A DNA stretch of 64,000 nt, from positions 2,356,001 to 2,420,000 of the forward strand of contig NW_020825298.1 in the NCBI RefSeq assembly GCF_003286085.1, given 5' to 3'. The translations under genes and the position numbers were made by a program. The notes beneath the pieces were generated by a model. It was given only the letters and a program-made list of their open reading frames with translations. It was not told the DNA's origin and ran no database searches. Shown here piece after piece: positions 10,248 to 22,844 of the stretch (position 1 is its first letter; every line of letters starts with the position of its first letter). Source of the stretch: Drosophila persimilis (lineage: Eukaryota; Arthropoda; Insecta; Diptera; Drosophilidae).

Positions 10248-10307
10248 GTATCTGTGTGTGTGCTGGTGTATCTGTGTCTCTGCTGGTGTATCTGTGTGCG
10301 TTCTGGT
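10248..10307. repeat. 20-bp minisatellite, three copies
   Basis: GTATCTGTGTGTGTGCTGGT at 10248 is followed by copies at 10268 and 10288 with three or four substitutions each, and a broken fourth copy starts at 10308. Confidence 0.88.
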
Positions 10308-10960
10308 GTTTCTTTTGAGTGTGTGCTTTCTGGTTTGGCACACAGACTGCAACAACATACAAATTATAGTTTCAAGCTGGCTTTCCCTCTGGCTTTTCCT
10401 CGGGCTCTCCCCCCCGGCTTGTGCGAATGGATGCTCTTTCTGGTCTTATCTTCACAGTGCTAACATTCTCAATGGTTTTGCTGGTTAGTTGGCTTTCCCG
10501 TATGTCTGTCTGTCTCGTTGTCTGTCTCTCTGAATGTCATCTTCATCGCATCGTAATTTCTAATTTGTTTATTGTATTGCCGCATGGCTGGGGCAACATT
10601 TCTGACTCCTTGCAGGGGTTCACATTCATTCATTTAATCTTAATTGAATTGTAGACTTTTGAGTGGAGGGCGTGACAGCAGGCCTGCACAACTATACAAC
10701 CAAAAATGTGTGAAATTTTCTAGATATACATATGTATATATAAGCGCAAGATCTGGTTGTACTTGGCTAGAGGCTGACTTGGTCTAGATCTGGTCGGTGG
10801 TTCCTTCCTTCTTCCCATTCAGATTCCCATACTTTCTGTTATACAACTCAAAAAATATATATAAGAAAAGTATGGCACCAATACGGGGAATTTATACACT
10901 GTATAAGACCTCCCTTATAGCATTTTTCGGTGTGCTTTGCACTCTGTCACTGTATAATAT

Positions 10961-11295
10961 CCCTGCAGATGCTTTCCAACAGTTCGGCTGGTCTTATACG
11001 TAAAAAATGATGTTCGAAACTCGTATATTCTTGTACAGCTTGTCCTTGTATACTACTCCTACCTATGAAAAAGCTCCAAAAGCTCTATAGCAAGGAATAA
11101 AACATGAACTTTCAAATTCCATAAAAAGTATAATTTCGGTTTCCTAAAGTCTTCTAAACCTCTTATATTTCGAAACTATTCGACTCAAAGACTAAGTCTT
11201 CTACAACTACTGGACTTTTGCAACGTATAGATATCTTCTATCTTCTATCTCTTCTATCTTACAAGGAAAATTATACGAAATTTCATTCGGAAGAG
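10961..11295. other. AT-rich lead-in to the tandem array
   Basis: AT-rich DNA with words reminiscent of the array that follows (TCTTATAT, CGAAAC, CTCAAAGACT near 11160-11200, and a TATCTTCTATCTTC run at 11230-11258). It may hold a badly eroded further repeat copy, but I cannot align one convincingly. No gene. Confidence 0.4.
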
Positions 11296-12052
11296 TTTCT
11301 TCTAATGTACAATAATTTTTCGGATATAAAAACCTTCTGCCTAAAGTTTTTTTCTTTATATTATATTATAGGAAATCTTATAAGTCATCCGCCCTTTGTA
11401 AATGCGTCTCAATGGTGGATAGTATACTGAAAGTTTTTACAATTGTTCTTATACTCCGTCCAATTTAATTCTTTCTTAATTCTTCTAATTAGAATTAAAG
11501 AGAATTCTTAGAAAGAAAGAAGTAAATTCTTCTAATTTACAATTATTTTTCGGATAGAACTTTTTTCTAACTTTTTCTTGTATTATAGGAAACTCTTATA
11601 TGCCATCGTTCTTTATAATTGCGTCTCAAAAGTCGAAAGTATACTGAAAGCTTTTTGAACTATTCTTATACTGTATCTAATTTAATTCTCTCTTATTTCT
11701 GTCTCTTTCTCTAATTTATAAATATTTTTCGGATATTAGAACCTACTGCCTAGGCTGGTATATCTTTAACTTATATTACAGGAAACTCTTATATGCCGTC
11801 GCCCACTTGTGTTGCAAAAGTCGAAAGTTTACCGAAAGCCTTCTGATTTCTTCTTATACTCTCTCTAACTTAATTTTCTTTCTTTCTTTCTTCTAATTTA
11901 CAATAATTTTTGGGATATAGGAACCTCCTCTCCAAGCTCCTATTAACCTTATCTTATATTATAGGCAAGTCTTATATGCCATTGCCCTTTGTAAATGTGT
12001 CGCAAATATCGAAAGCATACCGAACAAGCTCTTATACTCGTGCTCTCCCCTG
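11296..12052. repeat. Four-copy diverged tandem array, unit about 180-230 bp
   Basis: Each copy runs in the same order: TCTAAT(T/G)TACAATAATTTTT, then CGGATAT, an AACCT(T/A)CTGCC-like block, TTATATTATAGGAAAC, TCTTATATGCC(A/G)TCGCCC, TTTGTAAATGCGTCTC, AAAAGTCGAAAGTATACCGAA, then CTTATACTC and TTAATTTCTTTCTT. The anchor TCTAAT recurs at 11301, 11531, 11710 and 11892. The first copy is longer because of an extra local duplication of the TTCTTAATTCT segment (about 11470-11525). The last copy ends near 12052 without the pyrimidine tail. All copies are AT-rich, carry stops in every frame, and match no satellite or transposon I know. Confidence 0.85.
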
Positions 12053-12369
12053 AGCAAACTTTTATGGCAAAAAGCTTTGGCCATTTTTATAGGAACTCTT
12101 TCGTTAAGCTGTGATGTTTTAGAAAGTTTTGTGGAGAGTTTTCCAGGCGAAAATATTAGAAGATAGATATGGGTCCCTCGCTTTGTGCTTCCCTCTGCTG
12201 CTTTTCAGCAAACTGTCAACTTTTTGTTCGCAAAGGAGTCAAAAATAAGTTAAAAATTGGCAAAAACTTTTCGAAAATGATTTCACAACTTAACCACATG
12301 TCTGGGCCACACACTTTTCTTGTGCTCATCTCCAAAGTACTGCAGAGATGTCCATTTCAATGACTCCAA

Positions 12370-12420
12370 AACACACACAGACACACACAGAGGGGGAGGG
12401 GGGGGAGGGGGGGAGGGGGC
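12370..12420. repeat. CA tract joined to long G-runs
   Basis: An ACACACAGACACACAC tract passes directly into runs of five to eight Gs separated by single As. It can form a quadruplex on the plus strand. Confidence 0.85.
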
Positions 12421-12996
12421 AAAACCGTGTGTTGTTTGTGCAATTTGCAGTCATTTTGTTTTGGCAATTGCCAGAAAAACCTTCATACATTATAAAGCAG
12501 TTTGGTCTGGCAGTTTGTGTGGAACTCAGTCAAAGTTTAATTGTTGAGGTTTCTGTTTGTGTCTGACGTTTGTGTTTGTTCCCGTTCCCCGGTCCCCGGT
12601 CCCGGACAGGACCTTTACTGGCATATATATGAGGATTTTTATGAGCCACTCATTAACTAAGTATTTGGTGGCAAAGTTTTCAGGAATTTCCATTTTACGA
12701 GCCCGCTTTTAGCCGTTTTTTTTTACGGTCTCAAGTGCAGTGGAATTTTATATTGGGGTCGAGAAATCAGTTGAGAGAGTAATTATGCAGGGTTTCGTTT
12801 TAGGTGGGAAAACGAGCATGGAATGCACTTTTTCGGTGGATCTTGAGCTCTTCTGTCGGGACCAGATGCATGTCTGCGTGTCTGCCACAAGCGTCTGCCA
12901 TTTATAAGAACTTATCGATGTCATCAATCACCGGGGATGGCCCTCCACCTCGGAGTCTGGGGTCTAGATAAATAACTTTATTAAGTGCCGAGCATG

Positions 12997-13033
12997 TGGT
13001 GGCAGTGGCGGTGGCGGTGGCAGTGGCAGTGCC
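12997..13033. repeat. (GGCGGT/GGCAGT)n hexanucleotide repeat
   Basis: Six tandem units of GTGGCR, related to the hexamers at 1018 and 3831. Confidence 0.88.
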
Positions 13034-14445
13034 ATATCGCATGTCAAAGTGGAACGGAAGCAGAATGCGGGCCACAAATTGAAATTGAACCATTGCCATT
13101 GATTGCCTGTTAATTTGGCCAAGCAATTTCATCAGATTTTGTCAGTTTGGAGCTTCTTATATCGCTCTCTCCAACTAATTTTTGAGAACTTGTTCTGCCA
13201 GTAATGAAAAACTTGCTGGCTGGCTTCTAATAAACTTGAACCCCACGAAGAAATTAACTAAACGCCCGCCCGGTGGATGCACGCGGCGAGATTGCTTCAT
13301 AATTAAAAGCCTCAACATGCTCTCGAGGGGGTGCACCCGGGTGTACGTATATCCCTGCGGGTTGCCGCTCTCCAGCCGCTTTAACTTCCTCGAGTCGAGT
13401 AGACGGGAGTCGCGTCGGGCTCTCGGAAGAAAGTAGGTGAAAGTACTATTTAAACCAGCCTGGCAGGAAAAACAGCACAAAGCACACGATAAAAAACAGT
13501 CGAGAAGAAGAACTCTTTGGCCAAGTTAAATATGAACAGCAGAGGGGAAAAAGTAGCGGCAAAAAATGGGAAGAAAAATATGAGAGCGGCAACTTTGAAC
13601 CCTTTATTTTCGAGGGTCTGCTATGGCCGGGTGTTCCTTTTTCTATACCCTTTCGAAGGGGGTGTTGTAGTATTTCTGAATCATGTAAATTTCAATGGAA
13701 TTTAACAAAGATTTGAGCATATATCTGGGCAAAACCACATCAGAATCGGTTGGTAAATGCCTCTAAAGGAATGAATGGATCTGCAAGCTTCGATGGGGAT
13801 CTCCAGGCCAGTCCTTTCTTCAGGGTAATCCCAATCTAAGGCAGAAATGGCTCCCGGCTGCTGTTAGGGCATCCCAAGTGCGCTGCATCCCCCCCCAGCG
13901 GTGGACCCTTTCTTGTCTTTTTATTTTTAAACCCCTTCAAGATGCGTTGAAAGTTTGAAATTAGCATTCAGTTATTCGCATTGCCCCACTCGGGCCTCGG
14001 GCCTCGGCTGTTTACTGGTGCTCTGGGAGCCCAAGTTTGGCCAAGGACTGGTCAAGTTTTCGCTTCCATCGGGCGTAGAATAACACGGACTGTCACTTAC
14101 CAATTAACAAAAGTTTCCAAATATGCATTTGAATGTCGAATGCTGCCGAGTCCATTCAAATTAGAAGCAGACAATTTATGAGGCCTCGCCACTCTCCAGC
14201 GTGCCTCCGCTCTCCGCTCTCTCCCTCTCCGCTCTGTTGGCTCCCCTTTGAAGGTTTCTTCCGCTTGCCACTGAGATCTGCCGCCTGTGGATGGTTCTTG
14301 GGTTCTATTCGTGTTCCTCGGCGACTTGTCGATGGATTCGCTCAGCAGTTGAGAATTGTTGTCGCCTCGACAGCGTAGGCAGCGGCAGCATCTTGTCGAA
14401 AACTTTTTGATTTTAATTGTTGCATTCGGTTCAAGTTTTTCCCCC

Positions 14446-14470
14446 CTCTCTCTCTCTCTCTCTCTCTCTT
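14446..14470. repeat. (CT)n tract
   Basis: Twelve or more CT units. On the minus strand this is a (GA)n run of the kind bound by GAGA factor in Drosophila. Confidence 0.93.
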
Positions 14471-15151
14471 TGTTTTTTCCCTGTTTTTCGGGGGGACGGG
14501 ATGGAAGGAGAGGCAATTAAACTTTCAGTTCGCTGGCCCCGACTCGGCAATCGTGCAGTAAATGACTGACCCCGTTAGGATTGGTCCTTGCTGCGTCCTT
14601 TGTCGCCGTCTTTTGTTGGCTATCTCTCTATCGCTTGCTCTCTCTCTTTGGCTATCTCTTTCGCCGTCGCCTTGTTGCAGTTGCATGCAATTTTCTGTGG
14701 CAATTTGGGCGGTCTCCCCTTCTGGGTTGGCTTTAAATTATCTTTTATTTCCCCTATTTCTGGGGGACGATCCTTAACTAGATTTGGCAATTATTGCCAT
14801 TTTGTATTTCCCATTGAATAGAGCTTAAATTGTTGGCTGTTCTGGAAAAGAGTAAGAGAAAGCGCAAAAGGATTAGATTACATTCGAAAAAAGATGAAAA
14901 AGAGACAGTAGAAAGTAGAAAGCAGAAGGTCTTCCACTGGCCTTAAAGCCATGGAAAATATTTGAAAAAAAAAAACGGCTTTGCAATTTGCAATTTTTAA
15001 TTATCCTCAAACATTTTTCTTGTTGTTCTTTTGCGGCTTCGACCTGTTCGATTGATTAAACATAATCCTTGCAGACAAAGGCCGTGGCAGTGACTCTTTG
15101 CCGATTCCAAACATCACACAAATTATGGCCGCCGTAAATATTGAACACAAG

Positions 15152-15186
15152 AAAATAATGAAAATAATGAAAATAATGAAAATAAA
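15152..15186. repeat. AAAATAATG 9-bp repeat
   Basis: Three perfect tandem copies plus a partial fourth. Confidence 0.9.
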
Positions 15187-17725
15187 AATGCCCATGGATA
15201 ATGCCCCCCAAGCGACAAACTGAAATATTAAGTGCGATTAATAATGCAATAAATGCAGCAGCAACAAAAGCAAAAACAACAAAAAAAATACCAAATTGAA
15301 TAATTGTTGCCGCATTCAGGCAGACGGACGGACGGGAGGGGGCGGCGGGACGAGTGTCACATTTTTTTAAATATTTAATATGTATATTGTGCACATATTT
15401 ATGGGCCAAACAGCCAAAAGAGCAAACGAGTTAAACAGCAGTCGGGCATAATTAATAAATGCAATAAAAATGGCAAATTTGCTCACAGCACACCGAAGTC
15501 GTTGGCAGGGGAGGGGAGGGCTGGGGAGAGTGTGTTTTTCCAGTAATTGAAGCGGCAAAAATGTGTAATTTTGTGAAGCAATTATGGAGTGTCTTTTCAA
15601 GGAGTCATTTACATGACAAGTATTCATTTTTCCATCACTTTTCAGAGTGGGATACACCCTGGGACATTCCAGGGACTGTCAGTCTTTCCATCAGACGAAA
15701 TGTATGAGAATTTCAAGAACCAAAGGGTTCTTCAAGTGCCGGGATGATTCATCTATAAAATCCGGCACCCAAAGATCGGGATTATCCACTTCTAGGCGAG
15801 TATTTGGCCCCAAAGATACCTCTTTAAGACGTCAATCCACAGCTGTGGCGGCTCTTATTGAAATTACACTTTAATGGCAGAACGTTGGGGGGGAAACTTT
15901 GTCACAGACATTGCCACACTCGGAGTCAGAGTCAGAGCCGGCTTGGATCGGGGTCCGTCTAGTCCTGCCCGCCTCGCCTCCCGGCCCGTCGCTTTTGTGC
16001 CATGAATTACTTTTCTTGACGTTTTGTTTTCCAACAACCGCACAAGACAATAATGCTTCCCCAACGACGTGTGCGAGAGTCGCATGTCACTCGGCTGCTA
16101 TTTAATTTATGAAGTAGAGCGCGTAAAAATTGTGCATTGTGGCATTGTGGACCTGCAGCCGAGACGCTCTCGTACAATGAGTGCGAATGGGGGATGCCCC
16201 CCACAAAGCCAGGGACTTATCCTGCATGGGGCTTTTTCCTTTGTGTGCGACAGTTTAGAAATCGGCTACAGAGGGAGGGAGGGGGCTGCGAGGGGGCTGG
16301 GGGCTAGCCGACATTGTCATTATGTTTGGTCTGAGCCGGAATGGATGCAAATGTTTCCAGTGATTATCCCCGAGTGTCTTTGGCTGTCACTTGAAATGGA
16401 TTTCGTTTCGTTGTGCCAAATAGATGTTTGTTTTGCTCTGCGGCTGACTCTGACTTCGTCTCTGACTCTGGTTGATATTCATAATCCACTAATCGGATTA
16501 CGGGCTGATCTCAGACCATTTATCACAATATTTTTCCCATCCTTCCGATTTTTTGGCGAAAAACTTTCCATCTAACCGGGGTGTACACACTGGCAGTCGG
16601 GCGGGGGGAGGGGGAAAACTTTCATCGAGCTGCGAGCAATTTAACACCATTTTGTGCTGCATCAGTGGCTGCAGAGGAAAAAGTTAATCCTCGACTATAA
16701 ATCACAAGTTATTAATGCTCAACGTGCTCGCGGTGGTGTGGCAGCATCTGCTGCTGCCTCATCGTCGCCATTAGCATCTCCATCGACAACTCATTGGCGT
16801 GTCATCGTCACGGTCTCCATTGAGTCGCCTAATTAGTTTGGAGGCGCCAAACTAGCCCCAAAAAAGCGGAGTCCTTGGAAATGCAGAATTAAGTATCCTC
16901 GAAAACTTGTTGAACGATTATGAGACCCCTCAATGTTCCGCCAATCAATGTCGAAATGTTCTCATTGGGAAACTTGCACTTCATTCGGAAAATTGACACG
17001 ACCCCTGACACGTGTAATCCCCGGCACATTCCCCCCCCTCATATACGAGTATGTATATATTTTTATGGCTGTACGAAAGGAAAAACCCGACTAGACGACT
17101 GGGAAACTAAGACTCATGCCCGTCTCTGGCTGGCATTGTCATTGACCAACCAGGCGAAGCTCCAGCGTCACGTCACGTCAACGCAACGCAACGCAAACCA
17201 AAATCCAGAACCCCCAAAAGAAGAGGGGTACAGGGGGGGAGTGGAGCCATCAAGGACAAAGCATGAGTTATGGCTTGATATGACGACTATGTTCAACAAT
17301 TTCTCTCTATGATTCTTTATGATTGTGGTGCCGTCTGGGATCTGGCAAGGGGAGTGGAGTGGTTCGAGTGCCGGTCTGCCCCTGGAATCTAGAGTAATGC
17401 AATAGTCACTGTCGGTTCAACACATGGCCGGCATTTTTTACGAGCCAAGGCAATGCCAGGCTGATGCAACATTTCAGAGCCCCAACTGCATTGATGGATT
17501 ATTTGTGGGACTTTACGACGGATTATGACTGAAATTATGACGAAGGTAGGTCGGAGTAGAGTGGTAGTTGAGCTCTTTTGGGCTTTGGAAACCGTAGTTT
17601 TAATCTACTGAACAATGGGATATAGCTTATGTGTTTGAATACCCGGAAAACATGGAAAATTGGGAGGTATTTCCCATGGAAATGATGGATTAAAGTGTGT
17701 GTAGAGCGTCGACAATATTTCACTC

Positions 17726-17750
17726 TATAAAAGGAGCTAAAAACAGCTCC
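17726..17750 (+). promoter_or_regulatory. Isolated TATA-like box followed by a hairpin
   Basis: TATAAAAGG at 17726-17734 is followed by a GGAGCT...AGCTCC inverted repeat (17733-17750). There is no initiator consensus or ORF at the right spacing, so this is more likely chance than a promoter. Confidence 0.15.
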
Positions 17751-18540
17751 ACAAGCTCCACAGCTCTCCATCATAAACTTCTATATCCTCTGAGATGTCC
17801 TGGTATATTATTATCCATTCACCTATCATAGAAAATGTCGCAAATCCTCTGCCAGTCGCCATGGCCGAACCCACAGAGTGTCCTTTTCGGAGCTCTGGCA
17901 GACAGCTGCTGTTGATTTCTTTGTGGCATGTGCTTAATCCAATTTCCAATGCAATTGTCGCTACTGAGATATGCCATGCCCGGATCGAGTGGGCGGGGCG
18001 GGGCGGGGCGGCAGCAGCAGGACCCCAAAACTATGTTTCACTATTGCAAGGGAAGTGGGCGAATGGTGGGGGGGCGGGGGGAGGGCAAGCGACTCCATTG
18101 TGGTTTGACAGTGTCATGGCAAAGTTTTTATGTTTTTGAAGCTCTCCCCCCCGCACTCCGCCCCCGTGCCCCCCTTGGCCCCAACTACATCGAATGCGAA
18201 TGATGGACAGACAACGACAACGGCAACACTGTTCGCTGTTCACTGTTCACTGCGGTTGTCCCTGTAATTGTCGAAAAATTTCCAACTGATGTCCCGACAC
18301 ACACGGACGGACGGACGCACGGACGAGCACAAGTCAGAGGGATAATTATGGCCATAGTACGGAAATCCCACGGAAAACCCCAACAGATAACCCAGCCTCG
18401 GACTCGGGGGCCAGACAGGTGCGGGGGCGTGGCCCAGAGCCGTGATTAGGAATTGCTTTGGGGCTACAGTCGACTGGATTTCCGTTTCACACCCAAATCG
18501 CAACAATTAAAACAAATCTTCATTCTATCTGGCGATACAA

Positions 18541-18622
18541 AGAGAGCAGGGAGAGAGAGCAGGGAGAGAGCAGGGAGAGAGAGCAGGGAGAGAGAGCAGG
18601 GAGAGAGAGCAGGGAGAGAGAG
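18541..18622. repeat. GAGAGAGAGCAGGG minisatellite, 12-14 bp units
   Basis: Six tandem units of GAGAGAGAGCAGGG with one 12-bp variant. The strand is purine-only apart from one C per unit. It combines GAGA-factor-like sites with a 14-bp repeat. Confidence 0.92.
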
Positions 18623-21600
18623 AAATGTTCATAAATTGTTCAGCAAAACATTTTGGATTCCTTTGGCGATGGCAATGGCGAGGACGATGGCGATGACGAT
18701 GGTTCCTGGGTGCCAGCTTCCGATGGCGCCACTTGTTTGGCGGTGGGCGGTGGTTTTTGGAGTGGGCGTGGGCGTGTCCGTGTCCGTGGGAGAATCGGAA
18801 TCCGAGGCCAGCAAATTGAAAGCTCAATCATGTTGCAGCAGCTGCTCGTGCGAGAATGGTCCCCCGAAATGCTGAAATGCGTGTTCTCCCGTTGGTTGGG
18901 GGTGCGGTGGAGGTGGGGGTGGGGATTGGGGTTGAGGTTGGCTTGCCTGCTTGTTTGGGTTAACGTCCGCTGACGGCAGCAACACCTCGTCAAGGCCTTG
19001 TAGCGGCATCCACTCCTAAACCAAACCCGAAACCCACTCCCTCTGCCACTCCCCCACTCACTCACACATGGGGAAATTATGTAAATGACATTAATCCTTA
19101 TGGCACACAATAGTTTAACGGTTCGGCGCTTTATTGTCACGTCCCAGCAGCAGTCCAGCGACAATCCAACAATCCAACAATCGGACTGGACCCAAAGACC
19201 AGACTTTTTATGCCCCACGTGCTGGTGTGGTGTTGCGTGTGCCCCCTGGCCCCCCCCTGGCCCCCTCTTTGATACCAGAGGGGGACACTTTCCCATTCCC
19301 GAAATGACAGCCAACTTTTTCCTTGTTAATTGCGAAATCACTTGGCGAAACAGAAATGGATAGAGTGTTCTCCTTCCGCCCCTCCCCCCTGGCACCCCCT
19401 TTGGCTCTGCACATTACATAATCAATTACGTGATCAACGTTATAGCCTCTTTCTCTGATTTGATTTATGTACTCGTGTGCTTAAGAGTTCCAGCAGATAT
19501 CTCTGGCTATGAAAAAGTCAATTAGGGAAGTTGGAGATGGCTAAGGGGCCAAAGAAAGGTGGAAGACAAGCAAAGATAGTAGATAACTTGGGGCCTGAAA
19601 CACCCAAAGCTAGACAGTGTATGGCACTCGTATGGTACTCCCCATGGAAGAGTAACGGCCTCTGGGCGATACCCTGCAATGATGTATGATTCAATTTTCG
19701 CCACAATCGGACCGCAGCTTGCATTCGCATTGCAATTATTGTTAATTGTAGTGCATTATTCTGCACTTGGAGCACAATATATCACATTGATTGCATGTTG
19801 ACTCAAGTAATGGCATCCGAATCGAGTGGCACGCTGGCAGGGCACGCTTTAAATGGTTGTTATTAAAAATTAAGTGCCTCGAGAGAGAGTGGAGAGAGGG
19901 GAAAGCGTCCTGATTGTTATTGAAATGGCTGCAATTCCATGACCAACAGCAATCGCGCATCAAGGGTCGCATAAAAGCCGCAATAATCCCCAAGGAAAGG
20001 AAAAACTGCAAAACGATTACCTGAAAGGGAGAGGGGGGGACGGAAAAGTGGATCCCAACAGCTGGTAGTGTTAATGTTTGGCCATTTTCCGCAAGTGCTT
20101 TTCTTGGGGAGTGGAGTGGCCTTTCATTTGGCAATTCCCTCACTTCATTGGGTTCATTCGGTTTTCCCTCTGCACGATTAATTTGTCCCTCGCTCATTAG
20201 AATAATACAACTAATGTGGCTGGAGCATGACCTCATCCGCTCAGTGCCAGTGCCAGCGACCGACATGCGCATAATTAGCTCCCCCCCCCCCGCGCTCCGA
20301 GGACTCTCCCCGTGTCCGTATCATTAACCTGCAGGCCGCATAAATTCATGATGTATCCAAAAGGAGAGGAGAGGAAACCCAGAAAGGAAGAGGGAAAATC
20401 ACAGTTTGGTTTTATGTGCACGCATTAAGGGCAAGGGGGGCGGGCAGGCAGGAGGCAGAGCTGTGCGTGGGTCCCCCAGGATGAGTGCTCCCCGTGTACT
20501 TCTTTTGGTTTATTAATACGCCAGCAACATGCAATCGACTCTGCCGGAAGGAAGCCACGATTTAAGGACAAATTTAAGGGAACCCGCCCCATTTCTAGGC
20601 CAACAACCTGCTAGATCCGACTCCCTCTTAGGACGGACAACAAATCGTTGCCAAAGGCAGATCTTTGAATGTTTAAAGAGCAATTCAATCAGTGCTTGAG
20701 AGGCACAAGAGCGAGGAATTAAACATGCAGCTCGTTCATTTTTGGGTCACTCAATTAAACGAGTGCATCTTGGACTTGGAGTGCACTCCAGATGGTTCCC
20801 AGTGCCAGAGCTCCCTCCTTCCTTGCTCCTTCATCGTCCAATTCGATGGCTGTTCAATGCTCCATCTTGTCGACTCCTTGTCGATGTCGATGGGGATGTG
20901 AATGGGAATGCCTTTGTCGGTGGAATGGTCGAGTTGCCTTTTGATTAAAAGGACATTGGGAAATAAAGTAGAGCAAAGTATGTGCTAAACTTTTTCACCG
21001 TCTCTCCTCCGGCCGGCAAAGGACAGAGAGAAACGAGGGAGAGAATTCCCATGCCCCATCGGAGCCATGCCCCACTCGGGAGCTACGTAATTGTTAAGTG
21101 CTCATTAGAAATGCTCCAGACGAGACGAGCAACGGAACGAGAAGGTAAGCTCAAGTGCATTTTCAATTAAGAGGAGCAAAATATTTTGGCTGCACTTTTC
21201 GGTAGGGAGGGAGGTGGGGGGAAGGGGGGGCCATTCCCGAGCCAATAAACTGTTGAATTTACGGCTGGTCCTAATAGCTTTTCCCTCATTCATCCATTGC
21301 TCAACACTGGCCGAGGAGAACCTCATTTGATATTCGACTGGAACACATTTCTAATGGCACGCCTGCTCTTTTAGTTTCATAATAGATTCACTACCGAATT
21401 TTCCTTTATTTTCGATGGTTTTCCATTTGATTCGTCTGTGGATTGGCTGCTAATTGGAACTCTGTTGCAAGAACAATGAGTGAAACGAAATGAAATGAAA
21501 TGGAGACGATACTCGTCGGAGTATCGTCGGAGTACCACATAAAAGTTGTGGAAATTTATCTGCAGCGAAGGTCCTTTGGAGTTGTGTTACTATCTTTCGA

Positions 21601-22456
21601 ATTCCTTCTATTATTACCCGAAATATTTCACAAATTTGCCCAAGAGCAAGTATTTTCTGTGGCCTCCATTCAAAATATTCCTCATAAATGCAGGTTTAAG
21701 GAGCCAAAGGAACAGATTCTGTTTCGTTAAAGGTACTCCTGCCATGGCTCTCGGGCATAAATGGTAATGGAATGCGAAAATTAATCATTTCGAACCTTTC
21801 TAGTTTTAAAGTACCTTTTAAGTTCCTGAGTCCTGCGCCCTGTGCCCTGCGCCCTGCCAGCTTTCTGGCTCTGTGCGAATTCAAGCTGTTGCCACTCTGA
21901 GGCTTACGTTTAACAACAAATTGAATTGCTATTAGGCACTCTGGGGCCACAGTTCAGGAACAACTGCCAGGAGAACCCGATGGAGATGGAGCTGGAGATA
22001 GAGAGAGGTCTGATGTGTGGAAACCGCATTAGGGCGTCTTTCAGTAACTGTTTCCTTCCTGGAGCCTGGAGTATGGAGTATGAAGCCTGCTGGTTTCTCC
22101 TGTTTGCATTCACAGTTGGTTGCAGCTGCTTTTCTGGAACTTTTGCCACTCGAGTACATTTTGTTTTTGCACACGATTAACACTAAAAAGAGGACAACAC
22201 TCTGGCTAAAAACTAAGACGCTGCACAAAGCTGTCTGGGAATGAACGGGGGGGTGCTTGAAGGGAACAGGTCCATGGGTTTCCCTCCCACCTCCTGTCCA
22301 AGGTACTTCTCGAACACCCCTCGCATGTGAAGGGAACCCCGCCTACATACGCCCCCAGGCCAGGCCTTCCCACAGCATTATCCAACTTGAGAAATGCACC
22401 AGCAGGATGCATATTGACTTTTGTGTTGGCCAGATTGTGTTGGCCCTTGTTCATGG

Positions 22457-22476
22457 CCCCCCCCCCCCCCCCCCCC
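22457..22476. repeat. Poly-C tract
   Basis: Twenty consecutive Cs, followed by more C-rich sequence. Poly-G on the minus strand. Confidence 0.9.
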
Positions 22477-22806
22477 TCTCCCCGCCCCCTTGTGCTGTGT
22501 TGTGTCTATAACATTTGATTTTTACAACCACTTGGCATTGTGTCGGGTCGCCTGGGAGGTCGTCGGAAGAGATTACAATGAGCATCAGCATAATGTTCTG
22601 TGCTCTGCTCTGCTCCGCTCTGCTCTGCTGTGTGTTTTCGAAATTGAATTGATTTTTGCCTAAGCAATATTCCTCGTTATTTGGCATTAAATTCGCCCCT
22701 CCCCCGCCCTCCCTGGCGCCCAGCCGGGTTCTCAGCTGTTAACCTACTTTGCACACTAGTTGGCTGCCAGAAACTTAACAACAGGAAGCAGCTGATAGCA
22801 GGGACT

Positions 22807-22844
22807 GCCGTACACCGTACGCCGTACACCGCACACCGTACACC
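22807..22844. repeat. CCGTACAC tandem repeat
   Basis: Five imperfect CCGTACAC units. Related words occur at 28458-28488 and 37966-38008. Confidence 0.82.

Larger units (their letters stand above)
9220..10960. other. Non-coding stretch with GT and GGGGCT repeats
   Basis: No gene is supported. G-rich unique DNA gives way to a GGGGCT minisatellite (9761-9812), (GT)n at 10079-10102 and a 20-bp tandem repeat at 10248-10307. The rest is unremarkable unique sequence becoming AT-rich after 10680. Confidence 0.7.
12053..18540. other. Non-coding stretch with microsatellites and CT tracts
   Basis: No gene is supported over 6.5 kb. Present are a CA tract plus long G-runs at 12370-12420, a CCGGTCCC repeat at 12587-12606, GGCGGT/GGCAGT at 12997-13033, (CT)n at 14446-14470 with more CT-rich sequence at 14205-14265, an AAAATAATG repeat at 15152-15186, a TATA-like box at 17726-17734 and (ACGG)n at 18302-18325. 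The 168-codon frame at 16069-16575 has no recognisable domain. Confidence 0.7.

Noticed and set aside
14097-14516. 139-codon minus frame ending at a GTAAGT donor
   Set aside because: Its N-terminal part is translated (GA)n (Arg-Glu repeats) and the remainder shows no recognised motif; the donor alone is weak evidence.
18640-19395. 251-codon minus-strand frame, the longest in the window
   Set aside because: Composition follows GATGGCGATG, GTGTCCGT and GGGG repeats; no domain, signal or codon pattern suggests a gene.
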